From: Spirochaetales bacterium
GTDB lineage: Bacteria; Spirochaetota; Spirochaetia; DSM-27196; SKKC01
Direction: 5' to 3'
Length of the DNA: 10,802 nucleotides
Assembly: GCA_007126865.1 (NCBI GenBank)
Contig: SLAN01000008.1
Location: forward strand, 1-10,802
The notes below the pieces were generated by a model that was not told the origin of the DNA, made no database searches, and saw nothing but the letters and a program-made list of their open reading frames with translations. Positions 4,643 through 10,802 of the stretch are shown in pieces. Positions within the stretch are counted from its first letter, which is position 1. Every line of letters starts with the position of its first letter. The position numbers and the translations under genes were made by a program.

Positions 4643-6961
4643 GGGCGGCGCGGTAGCGATGAACGTTAACGGCAATTCAACTCGCAGCCGATCGACCGCT
4701 TCGTCGTCGTTCGGCGCCCGTAAGAGGTCTGCAACCATCATGCCGGAATCCGAGAAGTATCGGCCGTCGGCGCCGATGGCCAGCCAGCGCTCATCATCGA
4801 ACAGGTAGAGATCGCCGAGGTGACTTTCGCTCGCCTGGCTCCAGATGCTTACCGTGCCGTTTCCGTTCACCGCCATAACTTTCCCGCGCCCCACGATCAG
4901 ACGGCGTGCGAGATGGTCGGTTTGCGGAAGCGTACGAGCCTCGCCGTCCCATACGATGATTCCTTCGAGCCCGGCGGCGACATATACGGTGCCGGTTCGA
5001 TCGTCGACTGTCACGTCGGCATCGAGATCCTCGGCCGGCACGCGAAGAAGCCGTTCGGTTTCACGCAAACCGTCGCCGGTCACGCGCTCGAGAGTGGTCA
5101 CCGTGCCGTCCGATGTACGCGTGAGGCCGAGCGTGTAGACCGCACCACGTTCGCGATCGACCGCCATACGGAAGATGTAAAACGCCTCCGTGTTCAGGTT
5201 GACCGTCTCTCCGGTCGCCGGATCTACGCGGATGAGCGCGGAACCGCTTATGCCGGCGGCGTTTCGTCCTATCAACAGCATGTCGTCGCGGATGAATGTG
5301 GCGGTTTCGACATTGGATGTACGGTGTTCCTGCAGAAGGTCGAAGGTTATCGGATGACGTTTCTGGATGAGTCCGTCCTCGAAGGTGAGGGTAACGGCAG
5401 CAGTGTGCGAAACAATGTCCTGAACCGCCTGATCCGTAGAACGGGGAATCGGTCGCTCAATCCCGTCAACACCGGCCCAACTGATCTCCGTGTCGGCCGA
5501 ACCCCAGGCGAGTATACGGTTATCGAGTGTGGAGAGGAGATTCGGACTGTAATCGGGAGGGTCGTCCCATGGAATGCTTTCGAGATATGAGATGGTTATC
5601 TCCTGTTGTGCGAGCGAGTCGATACCGACCGGGAGTCGGTCGTGGCCGAACGCGTCGGTACGTGAGAGCGATACCTCCGGGCTAACTCGCCGAAGGGCGG
5701 TGCGCGTGGAGAAGGTGGGCCCGCGTAAGCCGAAGCGGCCGGAGAACCTCACGTTCCGGCCCATCGGATCGGTAACGCTGACGTCCGGCCGGGTGGCACG
5801 ATTCGTGTCGATCGATTGGATGGAGTGCCGGCGTTGGGTGATCTCTTCGTCGAGGGCCCCGGCTCCGAAGAAATCCGACCGGATGGAGGTCGTATAGCGG
5901 TCTGCGGTCAGGAGGATGGACCGCTCACCGAAAGCAACCGATCGTATCGGGCGAAGTACGTTCGAGGCGAACACATCGAGCGTGTCATCGTCGAGAAGAG
6001 CGAGCCGTCCGTTCGGACCGCCGGTGAAGACGGTTCCGTCGAGAAACGCGATCCCGGTGATATCGTCGGTCGGGCTTTCTTCGAAAGATTCAAGGCGCCT
6101 GAGCCTGCTATTCGCAAACCGGTAGATCTCAACGCCACGTTCGCCGCTGCGACCGTGGAGCACCGCGATTCGTCCGGTTTTCGGATCGACCGTGATATCG
6201 CGGATCTGCTGCCGCTCGGTGCCGGCTACCTCGCTTCCTTCGAGTATATCAACGATTACGAGATGGTCGCCCCGACGTGCGGCCGCGTACCGCCGATTTG
6301 CAAGGACATGCATGTTGTCCAGGCCGCTGCGTGCACGAGCTGTCTGCAGCACTTCTCCGTCCTCGAGGCGCGTATATTGTATGCGTCCGTTGGCCGGGGC
6401 ATAGGACATAATGTTCGCTTCACTTGCGCCGATCGTGAAGTAACCGACGATCCCGGTACCCGATCCGACCCGTCGTTCGCGCTCACCTGTCTCGGAATTC
6501 AGCGTGACAACGCTTTCGGCGGCGGTTCGCGAATACACGAGCCAGGTCCCCTGGGGACTGTAGTTCATGTGAAGAGGCTCGGAGGAAAGCTCCTCGAAAT
6601 AGAGCTCATCGCGCGACTCATAGTCCCAGACCGAAAGACGGTAGCCCTCGGTTGTGCGCACCAGCACCGCGACCTCCGGCCGCGTCGGATGAGCGGTCAT
6701 GGCACGTATCGGCAGATGAGAAACCTGAAGACTTCGCAGCAGCTCTCTGCTGTCCGGCTCCCAGATTCTCACCGAACCGTCCGTTGCGGCCGTTATCATC
6801 ACCTGTTGCTCTTCGACGTACCGTAGATGCTCGACCTCACCGTTGTGGCTCGTATTCACGATCAAGCCCGGCGATTGCGCGTGTGCGAACGACACGATGA
6901 CAACCGCAAATAGCAGCACCGGCATAATACGGCGAGCAAAATGTGAAGCGTTGTAGATCAA
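4595..6961 (-). CDS. exported WD40-like beta-propeller protein
   Basis: This 788-residue protein is predicted to be exported. It begins with a Sec signal peptide: an Arg-Arg pair at 10-11, a hydrophobic core at about 13-25, and likely cleavage after AHA at 28. No lipobox cysteine is present, so the mature form is probably periplasmic or released. Residues 41-67 form a clear WD-type blade ending DGSVRIWE. Further blade-like segments include RLSVWDY (108-114), GRLALLDDDT (318-327), GIIVWDGE (667-674) and GTVSIWS (702-708). Residues 360-470 look less blade-like and may link two propellers. Near the C-terminus, DERWLAIGADGRYFSDS (723-739) resembles a W-x-x-x-x-x-D-G-x-(Y/F) segment seen in other bacterial WD40 proteins. 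The function is unknown. Translation is coupled to rseP through a TTG start. Confidence 0.78.
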   Translation of the reverse strand: MIYNASHFARRIMPVLLFAVVIVSFAHAQSPGLIVNTSHNGEVEHLRYVEEQQVMITAATDGSVRIWEPDSRELLRSLQVSHLPIRAMTAHPTRPEVAVLVRTTEGYRLSVWDYESRDELYFEELSSEPLHMNYSPQGTWLVYSRTAAESVVTLNSETGERERRVGSGTGIVGYFTIGASEANIMSYAPANGRIQYTRLEDGEVLQTARARSGLDNMHVLANRRYAAARRGDHLVIVDILEGSEVAGTERQQIRDITVDPKTGRIAVLHGRSGERGVEIYRFANSRLRRLESFEESPTDDITGIAFLDGTVFTGGPNGRLALLDDDTLDVFASNVLRPIRSVAFGERSILLTADRYTTSIRSDFFGAGALDEEITQRRHSIQSIDTNRATRPDVSVTDPMGRNVRFSGRFGLRGPTFSTRTALRRVSPEVSLSRTDAFGHDRLPVGIDSLAQQEITISYLESIPWDDPPDYSPNLLSTLDNRILAWGSADTEISWAGVDGIERPIPRSTDQAVQDIVSHTAAVTLTFEDGLIQKRHPITFDLLQEHRTSNVETATFIRDDMLLIGRNAAGISGSALIRVDPATGETVNLNTEAFYIFRMAVDRERGAVYTLGLTRTSDGTVTTLERVTGDGLRETERLLRVPAEDLDADVTVDDRTGTVYVAAGLEGIIVWDGEARTLPQTDHLARRLIVGRGKVMAVNGNGTVSIWSQASESHLGDLYLFDDERWLAIGADGRYFSDSGMMVADLLRAPNDDEAVDRLRVELPLTFIATAPPHGVQVEDVLRALGPW

Positions 6962-6964
6962 GGA

Positions 6965-8320
6965 TCAACCTCCGGTGAAAAACAGAACGTCGGCGGTTAT
7001 GGCGAAAATGAGCAATCCGAGCACCATGAACGCGCCGATCATCTGGTATCGATGCATCGCTCGTGGAGACAGCGGCTTGCGCCGGACCCCCTCGAAGAGA
7101 CTGATAACTATCTGGCCTCCGTCGAAGACCGGCACCGGTAAGAGGTTCATGAAGCAGAGAATGACGCTTAGCAGACCGAGGAAATTGAAGAGCGATGAAA
7201 TGCCGGCGCCGACACCGACACCGAACCCCTGCGTCGCCACCTCTCCGGTAATGTACACGATTCGTGCCGGACCTGCGACTGCCTGTGTCAGGTCGACACC
7301 GCGAAAAAGGGTGGCAATGCCGCGAATCGTGAGCGCCATCGTCGAGATCGTCTCTTCGGTTCCCCGTCCGATAGCCGCGAGTGCGCCGAGATCGGGACTA
7401 GTTCCGGTAACCGTTTCGAACATCACCCCCGCGATTCGCTGCCCCGCGTCCCCGCTGTCCGGGGCAAGCCGTGTGCTCTGCCGCGCCCCGTCGCGCTCGT
7501 ATTCGATTTCTACGCTCGATCCACCACGCTGGAGCGCAGCGCTGAACGCCATGCTGTGTTCGACCTCTTCGCCGTCGACGGCGATTACACGGTCTCCACT
7601 GCGCAACCCGGCAACGCGGGCCGGTCCGCTGACCTCGTCGATGACCGGATCGATCCACGGCGCGATACCCAACAATCCCCCACCGGTTCGCCGGTCGAGG
7701 ATCGGAGTCGCTCGAATCGTGAGCTCTTCCGAGTCGCGTACCACGACAAGCTCGATCTGTTCCTCCGCACTTGTGGCCACCGCCTGCTGTATATCGCGAA
7801 AGTACGGTGTTTCTCGCCCGTCGATGGCGACGATACGGTCGCCGGTCTGCAGTCCGGCCTCAACGGCCGGAGATTCCTCTACCACCGCCTGGCCGTATTC
7901 GGCGCCGATAACGATGCGGTTCTCGAAGGTTTCGAAGCTGAATCCGAAAAACCAGATCAGCGAGAGCACGATGATCGCGAAAATGAAATTTGCAGCCGGT
8001 CCGGCGATCAGTATGACGATTCGACGCCAGACGGAGGCGCCGTAAAACGATCCCGGTTCCCGCGGCAACTCGTCGGAGTTCTGCTCGACCGCCTTCCGAA
8101 AGGACGCTTCGCCCTTCATTTTGCAGTATCCGCCGAGCGGAAAGAGGCTCAACCGATACTCCGTTCCTTTCCATTCGAACGAGTAGAGCGTACGCCCCCA
8201 ACCGATCGAGAACGCCTCAACTTCCACACCGCACAGTTTTGCGGCTACCAAATGGCCCGCTTCATGAACGAAAACAACGAGGCTGAGGCCCAGGAGGCCG
8301 AGTAAGATGGTCAAAAGCAT
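6965..8320 (-). CDS. rseP: RseP-type site-2 intramembrane zinc protease with two PDZ domains
   Basis: This family cuts transmembrane segments, for example of anti-sigma factors and remnant signal peptides, inside the inner membrane. The 451-residue protein has the zinc motif HEAGH (residues 19-23) in its first membrane segment. The third zinc ligand is expected at D400 in MNLLPVPVFDGG (391-402), a variant of the usual LDG. A second membrane segment follows GPAANF (107-112), and two more lie at about 372-395 and 427-447. Two periplasmic PDZ domains lie at about 141-207 and 225-287, each with an AGL-x-(S/T)-GDR-(I/V) core. Length is typical of E. coli RseP. ATG 8320 is preceded by an AGGG-type SD (8327-8330). 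It sits 41 bases after cdsA, as in many bacteria. The substrate is not encoded here. Confidence 0.95.
   Translation of the reverse strand: MLLTILLGLLGLSLVVFVHEAGHLVAAKLCGVEVEAFSIGWGRTLYSFEWKGTEYRLSLFPLGGYCKMKGEASFRKAVEQNSDELPREPGSFYGASVWRRIVILIAGPAANFIFAIIVLSLIWFFGFSFETFENRIVIGAEYGQAVVEESPAVEAGLQTGDRIVAIDGRETPYFRDIQQAVATSAEEQIELVVVRDSEELTIRATPILDRRTGGGLLGIAPWIDPVIDEVSGPARVAGLRSGDRVIAVDGEEVEHSMAFSAALQRGGSSVEIEYERDGARQSTRLAPDSGDAGQRIAGVMFETVTGTSPDLGALAAIGRGTEETISTMALTIRGIATLFRGVDLTQAVAGPARIVYITGEVATQGFGVGVGAGISSLFNFLGLLSVILCFMNLLPVPVFDGGQIVISLFEGVRRKPLSPRAMHRYQMIGAFMVLGLLIFAITADVLFFTGG
6969..6973 (-). promoter_or_regulatory. ribosome binding site overlapping the end of rseP, setting a TTG start
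   Basis: On the minus strand GGAGG lies 7 bases before TTG 6961 and overlaps the last codons and stop region of rseP. The alternative ATG 12 codons later (6925) has no comparable SD and would remove the positively charged start of the signal peptide, so TTG is preferred. Confidence 0.75.
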
Positions 8321-8361
8321 AAATCACCCTGTCTGTAGAAAGTATATCGCGCCGCGACGCA

Positions 8362-9219
8362 TCAAAGGAAGAGTATGAGATAAAGATAGTAGAACAGTGG
8401 AGCAACGAATATCGGTGAATCGATTGAATCGAGCATACCTCCGCGGCCCGGAATGATCTTGCCCGAGTCCTTGACTGCCGCCGAGCGTTTGAGTCCGCTT
8501 TCTACCAGGTCACCTACGATGACCGCAACACCGACTGCGATACCGAACACGATCCGCCGCGCGAGGGTGCCGGGAAAGAGCCCGGGCACTAACAGTTCGG
8601 CGACCACGATCGTAATCGGCGATGCTATCAGGCCGCCGACGAAGCCTGCTCCGCTCTTGTTGGGGCTGATAGCGACCACCCCGCCGGTGCGGCGACCGAA
8701 CAGCCGGCCGCTAATGTACGCCAACGTATCGTTGGAGAAAACCGAAGCGAGGAACACGAGTATGAGCGCTCCCGACTGCGGCAGCGTTACCAGGCGCATT
8801 GCGTAGGAGAGGAGCAGTCCCGGGTAGAGGAGAACAAGCGCGTGCCCGGCAACGCTCGGAATTATCCGGTGAATGCGCTCATCCTCCTTTCGAGCGATAT
8901 GACCCGCCAGGACGAGTCCAAAGGCAAGCACGAGTACTGCGAGCGTTGTGCTCTCCGGAACCGTACCGAAGATCTCCAGCATAGTTGCGATCGGAATTGT
9001 CAGACCGAGCAGTGTAACGACGATCCTCCGACCGCGATATCGACAACCATCGAGGTCGAACAGCGTGGCCGCCTCTCCGGCTCCGAAAAAAGCGGCGAGT
9101 AGCGCCAGGGTAAGGTAGAGGGGATGGTTCGGCTCGGGTACCGCGAGTACGGCTGCCACCAGAAGTGGAATACCGATGAGAAATACGATAAGCCGAATAA
9201 CGAAGTTGCCGACTCTCAC
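8362..9219 (-). CDS. cdsA: phosphatidate cytidylyltransferase (CDP-diacylglycerol synthase)
   Basis: CdsA converts phosphatidic acid and CTP to CDP-diacylglycerol, the precursor of phospholipids, at the inner membrane. The 285-residue protein is hydrophobic throughout with multiple membrane spans. It carries the family signature GDLVESGLKRS followed by KDSGKIIPGRGGMLDSIDS (about 236-268), plus FSNDTLAYISGRLFGR (161-176) and SPNKSGAGFVGG (185-196). Two departures from common versions are visible: the glutamate usual in the SPKKT-x-EG segment is absent (SGAG here), and the usual LDR of the signature is LDS. The start is GTG 9219, overlapping the uppS stop in a GTGA overlap with no good SD, so it is likely translated by coupling. 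Confidence 0.96.
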   Translation of the reverse strand: MRVGNFVIRLIVFLIGIPLLVAAVLAVPEPNHPLYLTLALLAAFFGAGEAATLFDLDGCRYRGRRIVVTLLGLTIPIATMLEIFGTVPESTTLAVLVLAFGLVLAGHIARKEDERIHRIIPSVAGHALVLLYPGLLLSYAMRLVTLPQSGALILVFLASVFSNDTLAYISGRLFGRRTGGVVAISPNKSGAGFVGGLIASPITIVVAELLVPGLFPGTLARRIVFGIAVGVAVIVGDLVESGLKRSAAVKDSGKIIPGRGGMLDSIDSPIFVAPLFYYLYLILFL

Positions 9220-9944
9220 TGTGTTCTGTTGCCGCCGAACGTTCTGGGTCGCGCCTGGAACATCCGCACCGCTTCGTAAAACGATTCACACTTCCAGTCC
9301 GGCCAGAGGATGGGTAGAAATACGAGCTCAGCGTACGCTGCCTGCCAGATGAAGAAATTACTCAACCGATACCGGTCCCCCGTTCGAATGACGAGATCGA
9401 TATCGGGAAGGTCCGGCTGGTCCATGTACTTTTTCACACTCTCCTCGGCGGGGAGCGAAGCCGGATCGTCCCACTGTCCGGCCGTGCGCATTCGGGAGAT
9501 CGCCCTGAGTACCTCGTCGCGTCCACCGTAGTTGATCGCCATATTGGCCACCACGGTATTGAACCCGGAAGTGTACTCGACGGTAGCCCGGATGTCTGTC
9601 TGTACATCGTCGGGAAGCTTTTCGACATCGCCGCTGTGTACGATACGCACGCCCCACTCCCGGTAGAAGTCGAACTCTTCGCGAATGCGGCGGACTAACC
9701 CCATGAGGATGCTCACCTCGGCGGCGCTCCGCCGCCAGTTCTCTGTCGAAAAGGTATAGAAGGAGAGGTACGGAATTCCGAGTGTGACCGCGGCTCGCAC
9801 CGCCTCCTTGGCAGCCTGGAGACCCTCTTCATGCCCTTTCGCCGCCTCGAGGCCCTGTCGGCGAGCCCAACGCCGGTTTCCATCCATTATAACGCCGACG
9901 TGTGACGGTAGGCGATGGAGATCGATGTCCGCTGGTGCGCTCAT
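9216..9944 (-). CDS. uppS: undecaprenyl diphosphate synthase (isoprenyl transferase)
   Basis: UppS condenses isopentenyl diphosphate units onto farnesyl diphosphate to make the C55 lipid carrier needed for peptidoglycan and other surface polymers. The 242-residue cis-prenyltransferase shows the catalytic segment VGVIMDGNRRWARRQG (16-31, with D21), the GHEEG motif (37-41), FYTFSTENW (62-70), NYGGRDE (138-144), and RTGDRYRLSNFFIWQAAYAE (187-206). In that last motif the usual G-E before the final arginine is replaced by D-R-Y, while R187, R193, S195 and E206 are kept. Length is normal. ATG 9944 lies 2 bases after the frr stop, and the gene ends overlapping cdsA by 4 bases, which indicates strong translational coupling. 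Confidence 0.97.
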   Translation of the reverse strand: MSAPADIDLHRLPSHVGVIMDGNRRWARRQGLEAAKGHEEGLQAAKEAVRAAVTLGIPYLSFYTFSTENWRRSAAEVSILMGLVRRIREEFDFYREWGVRIVHSGDVEKLPDDVQTDIRATVEYTSGFNTVVANMAINYGGRDEVLRAISRMRTAGQWDDPASLPAEESVKKYMDQPDLPDIDLVIRTGDRYRLSNFFIWQAAYAELVFLPILWPDWKCESFYEAVRMFQARPRTFGGNRTQ

Positions 9945-9946
9945 GA

Positions 9947-10501
9947 CTATATCTCGAGGATCTCCTGCTCCTTCTCCTCGAGTAGCTCGTTCACCTTCGT
10001 CACGTACCTGTCCGCGAGCTTCTGGATCTCGTCTTCGGCCCGCTTGAGCTCGTCCTCGCTGATCTCACCGTCCTTCTCGAAGCTTTTCAGCGTATCCATG
10101 GCGTCACGTCGAACGTTGCGGACAGATACCCGGCCCTGTTCCGCCTTCTCTTTGGCCAGCTTGACGTATTCCTTCCGGCGCTCTTCGGTCAGCGGCGGAA
10201 TGTTGATTCGAATTACCTTGCCGTCGTTATTCGGGTTCAGCGAAAGCTCCGAGCGCTGGATCGCTTTCTCGATTTCCCCCATGGCGCTCTTGTCCCACGG
10301 CTGAATCACCACCAGGCGTGCCTCGGGAACACTGATGGTAGCCAGTTGATTCAACGGTGTCGGGGCACCGTAGTACTCGACCTTGATTCGATCGAACAGA
10401 GCCGCGGATGCGCGGCCCGTTCGAATCGATCCGAGATCTTCGGTGACGGCGTCGACAGACTTCTTCATTCGGTCTTCAGCGTCTTGAATGATCTCTTTCA
10501 T
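9947..10501 (-). CDS. frr: ribosome recycling factor
   Basis: RRF works with EF-G to split post-termination ribosomes in the cytoplasm. The 184-residue product matches the family length of about 185. It shows the expected segments in order: an N-terminal helix with LGSIRTGRAS (23-32), VEYYGAPTPLNQLATISVPE (41-60), IQPWDKS (66-72), then NPNNDGKVIRINIPPLTEERR (89-109, split around DGK), and the C-terminal helices with EISEDELKRAEDEIQKL. ATG 10501 lies 5 bases after the tsf stop. No pyrH separates it from tsf, unlike in E. coli. Confidence 0.98.
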   Translation of the reverse strand: MKEIIQDAEDRMKKSVDAVTEDLGSIRTGRASAALFDRIKVEYYGAPTPLNQLATISVPEARLVVIQPWDKSAMGEIEKAIQRSELSLNPNNDGKVIRINIPPLTEERRKEYVKLAKEKAEQGRVSVRNVRRDAMDTLKSFEKDGEISEDELKRAEDEIQKLADRYVTKVNELLEEKEQEILEI

Positions 10502-10503
10502 GG

Positions 10504-10508
10504 CTCCT
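10504..10508 (-). promoter_or_regulatory. closely spaced ribosome binding site for frr, overlapping the tsf stop
   Basis: AGGAG on the minus strand ends only 2 bases before the frr ATG and overlaps the tsf TAG stop. Such short spacing is poor for independent initiation, so frr is probably translated by ribosomes finishing tsf. Confidence 0.5.
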
Positions 10509-10802
10509 AATCCGTTTCCTGGCCTACGCGGAAGTATCGATAATCAGAGATTTCGATCTTCCCTCCGACCTCCTTACCGAGCTCGGCGGCGACTTTTTCC
10601 ACCGACCGTTTGTCATCCTTCACGAACGGCTGTTCGAGAAGGCAGATTTCGCCGAGATGCTTCTTCATCTTGCCCTGGATGATTCCTTGAAGCACCTTCT
10701 CCGGCTTACCCATGTTCTCCGCCTGGACACGGAACACCGCCTCCTGCTCCTCGAGATACTCCTTCGGGACCGTGTCCTTCGAGAGGAAGCTCGGGTTGAA
10801 CG
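10507..10802 (-). CDS. tsf: elongation factor Ts, C-terminal part (5' end outside window)
   Basis: EF-Ts regenerates EF-Tu-GTP by nucleotide exchange during translation. The visible 97 residues run in one frame from the right window edge to the TAG stop. They contain the conserved C-terminal pattern: NPSFLSKDTVPKE, then QAENMGKPEKVLQGIIQGK, then LLEQPFVKDDKRSVEKV, and a final strand region ISDYRYFRVG. An internal GTG at 10735-10737 could be mistaken for a start, but the coding similarity continues upstream of it to the edge, so the gene is only cut by the window and is not short. rpsB would be expected just beyond the edge. It is the first visible gene of the minus-strand operon. Confidence 0.95.
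   Translation of the reverse strand, partial: FNPSFLSKDTVPKEYLEEQEAVFRVQAENMGKPEKVLQGIIQGKMKKHLGEICLLEQPFVKDDKRSVEKVAAELGKEVGGKIEISDYRYFRVGQETD

Noticed and set aside
5816..6826. Long + strand open frame opposite the WD40 gene (and another at 4820-5590)
   Set aside because: The minus frame has a signal peptide, propeller-like repeats, a good SD and operon context. The + frames have Arg/Ser/Pro-heavy composition with no recognisable domains, as expected for antisense shadows in GC-rich DNA.
6975..8045. Long + strand open frame opposite rseP
   Set aside because: Its low-complexity Ser/Pro/Thr/Arg/Ile composition is a mirror of the rseP codons, and rseP is unambiguous from HEAGH, the PDZ domains and FDGG.
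8331..8360. TATACT on the minus strand in the cdsA-rseP gap as a promoter -10 for rseP
   Set aside because: The nearest -35-like TTGATG is only 13 bases away, which is too short, so no internal promoter is claimed.
10507..10737. A short stand-alone gene starting at GTG 10737
   Set aside because: The same frame continues to the window edge with EF-Ts-like sequence, so this is the tail of tsf.

Overview
This window is GC-rich bacterial DNA made of two housekeeping gene clusters that converge on a 55-base gap at 4540-4594. Nothing marks it as a mobile or accessory region. There is no transposase, integrase, tRNA, CRISPR array or phage gene, and no gene-free stretch over 300 bases. The gene content suggests a diderm bacterium: it has an RseP-type protease with two PDZ domains and an exported beta-propeller protein. 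My best guess is the phylum Spirochaetota. The guess rests on the pairing of an rpsF-ssb-rpsR-(membrane protein)-rplI-dnaB block with a tsf-frr-uppS-cdsA-rseP block, and on a ComFB-like gene. It is an inference from layout only.

The left half (about 31-4539, + strand) reads rpsF, ssb, rpsR, a DUF2232-type membrane protein gene, rplI, dnaB, and a small ComFB-family gene with a GTG start. Spacing is tight throughout, apart from a 90-base gap before rplI, so this is probably one operon for ribosomal proteins S6, S18 and L9 plus replication factors SSB and DnaB. The rpsF start codon lies inside a hairpin with an ACCG loop. That fits the known S6:S18 autoregulatory leader. Three 11-bp-phased repeats lie just before rplI, and L9 carries an unusual acidic C-terminal tail of about 60 residues.

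The right half (4595-10802, - strand, so transcription enters from the right edge) reads tsf (5' end outside the window), frr, uppS, cdsA, rseP, and a gene for a secreted 788-residue WD40-like protein. Genes are separated by 2-41 bases or overlap by up to 4, so this is a clear operon. It joins translation (EF-Ts, ribosome recycling factor) to envelope biogenesis (undecaprenyl diphosphate, CDP-diacylglycerol, intramembrane proteolysis). Compared with the familiar enterobacterial order, pyrH is missing between tsf and frr, and dxr is missing near cdsA.

I see no evidence of a wholly new system. The points most worth a second look are the rpsF leader hairpin, the exported propeller gene coupled to rseP through a TTG start, the ComFB-like gene beside dnaB, the L9 tail, the phased repeats before rplI, and a tandem repeat that straddles the propeller gene's stop codon.
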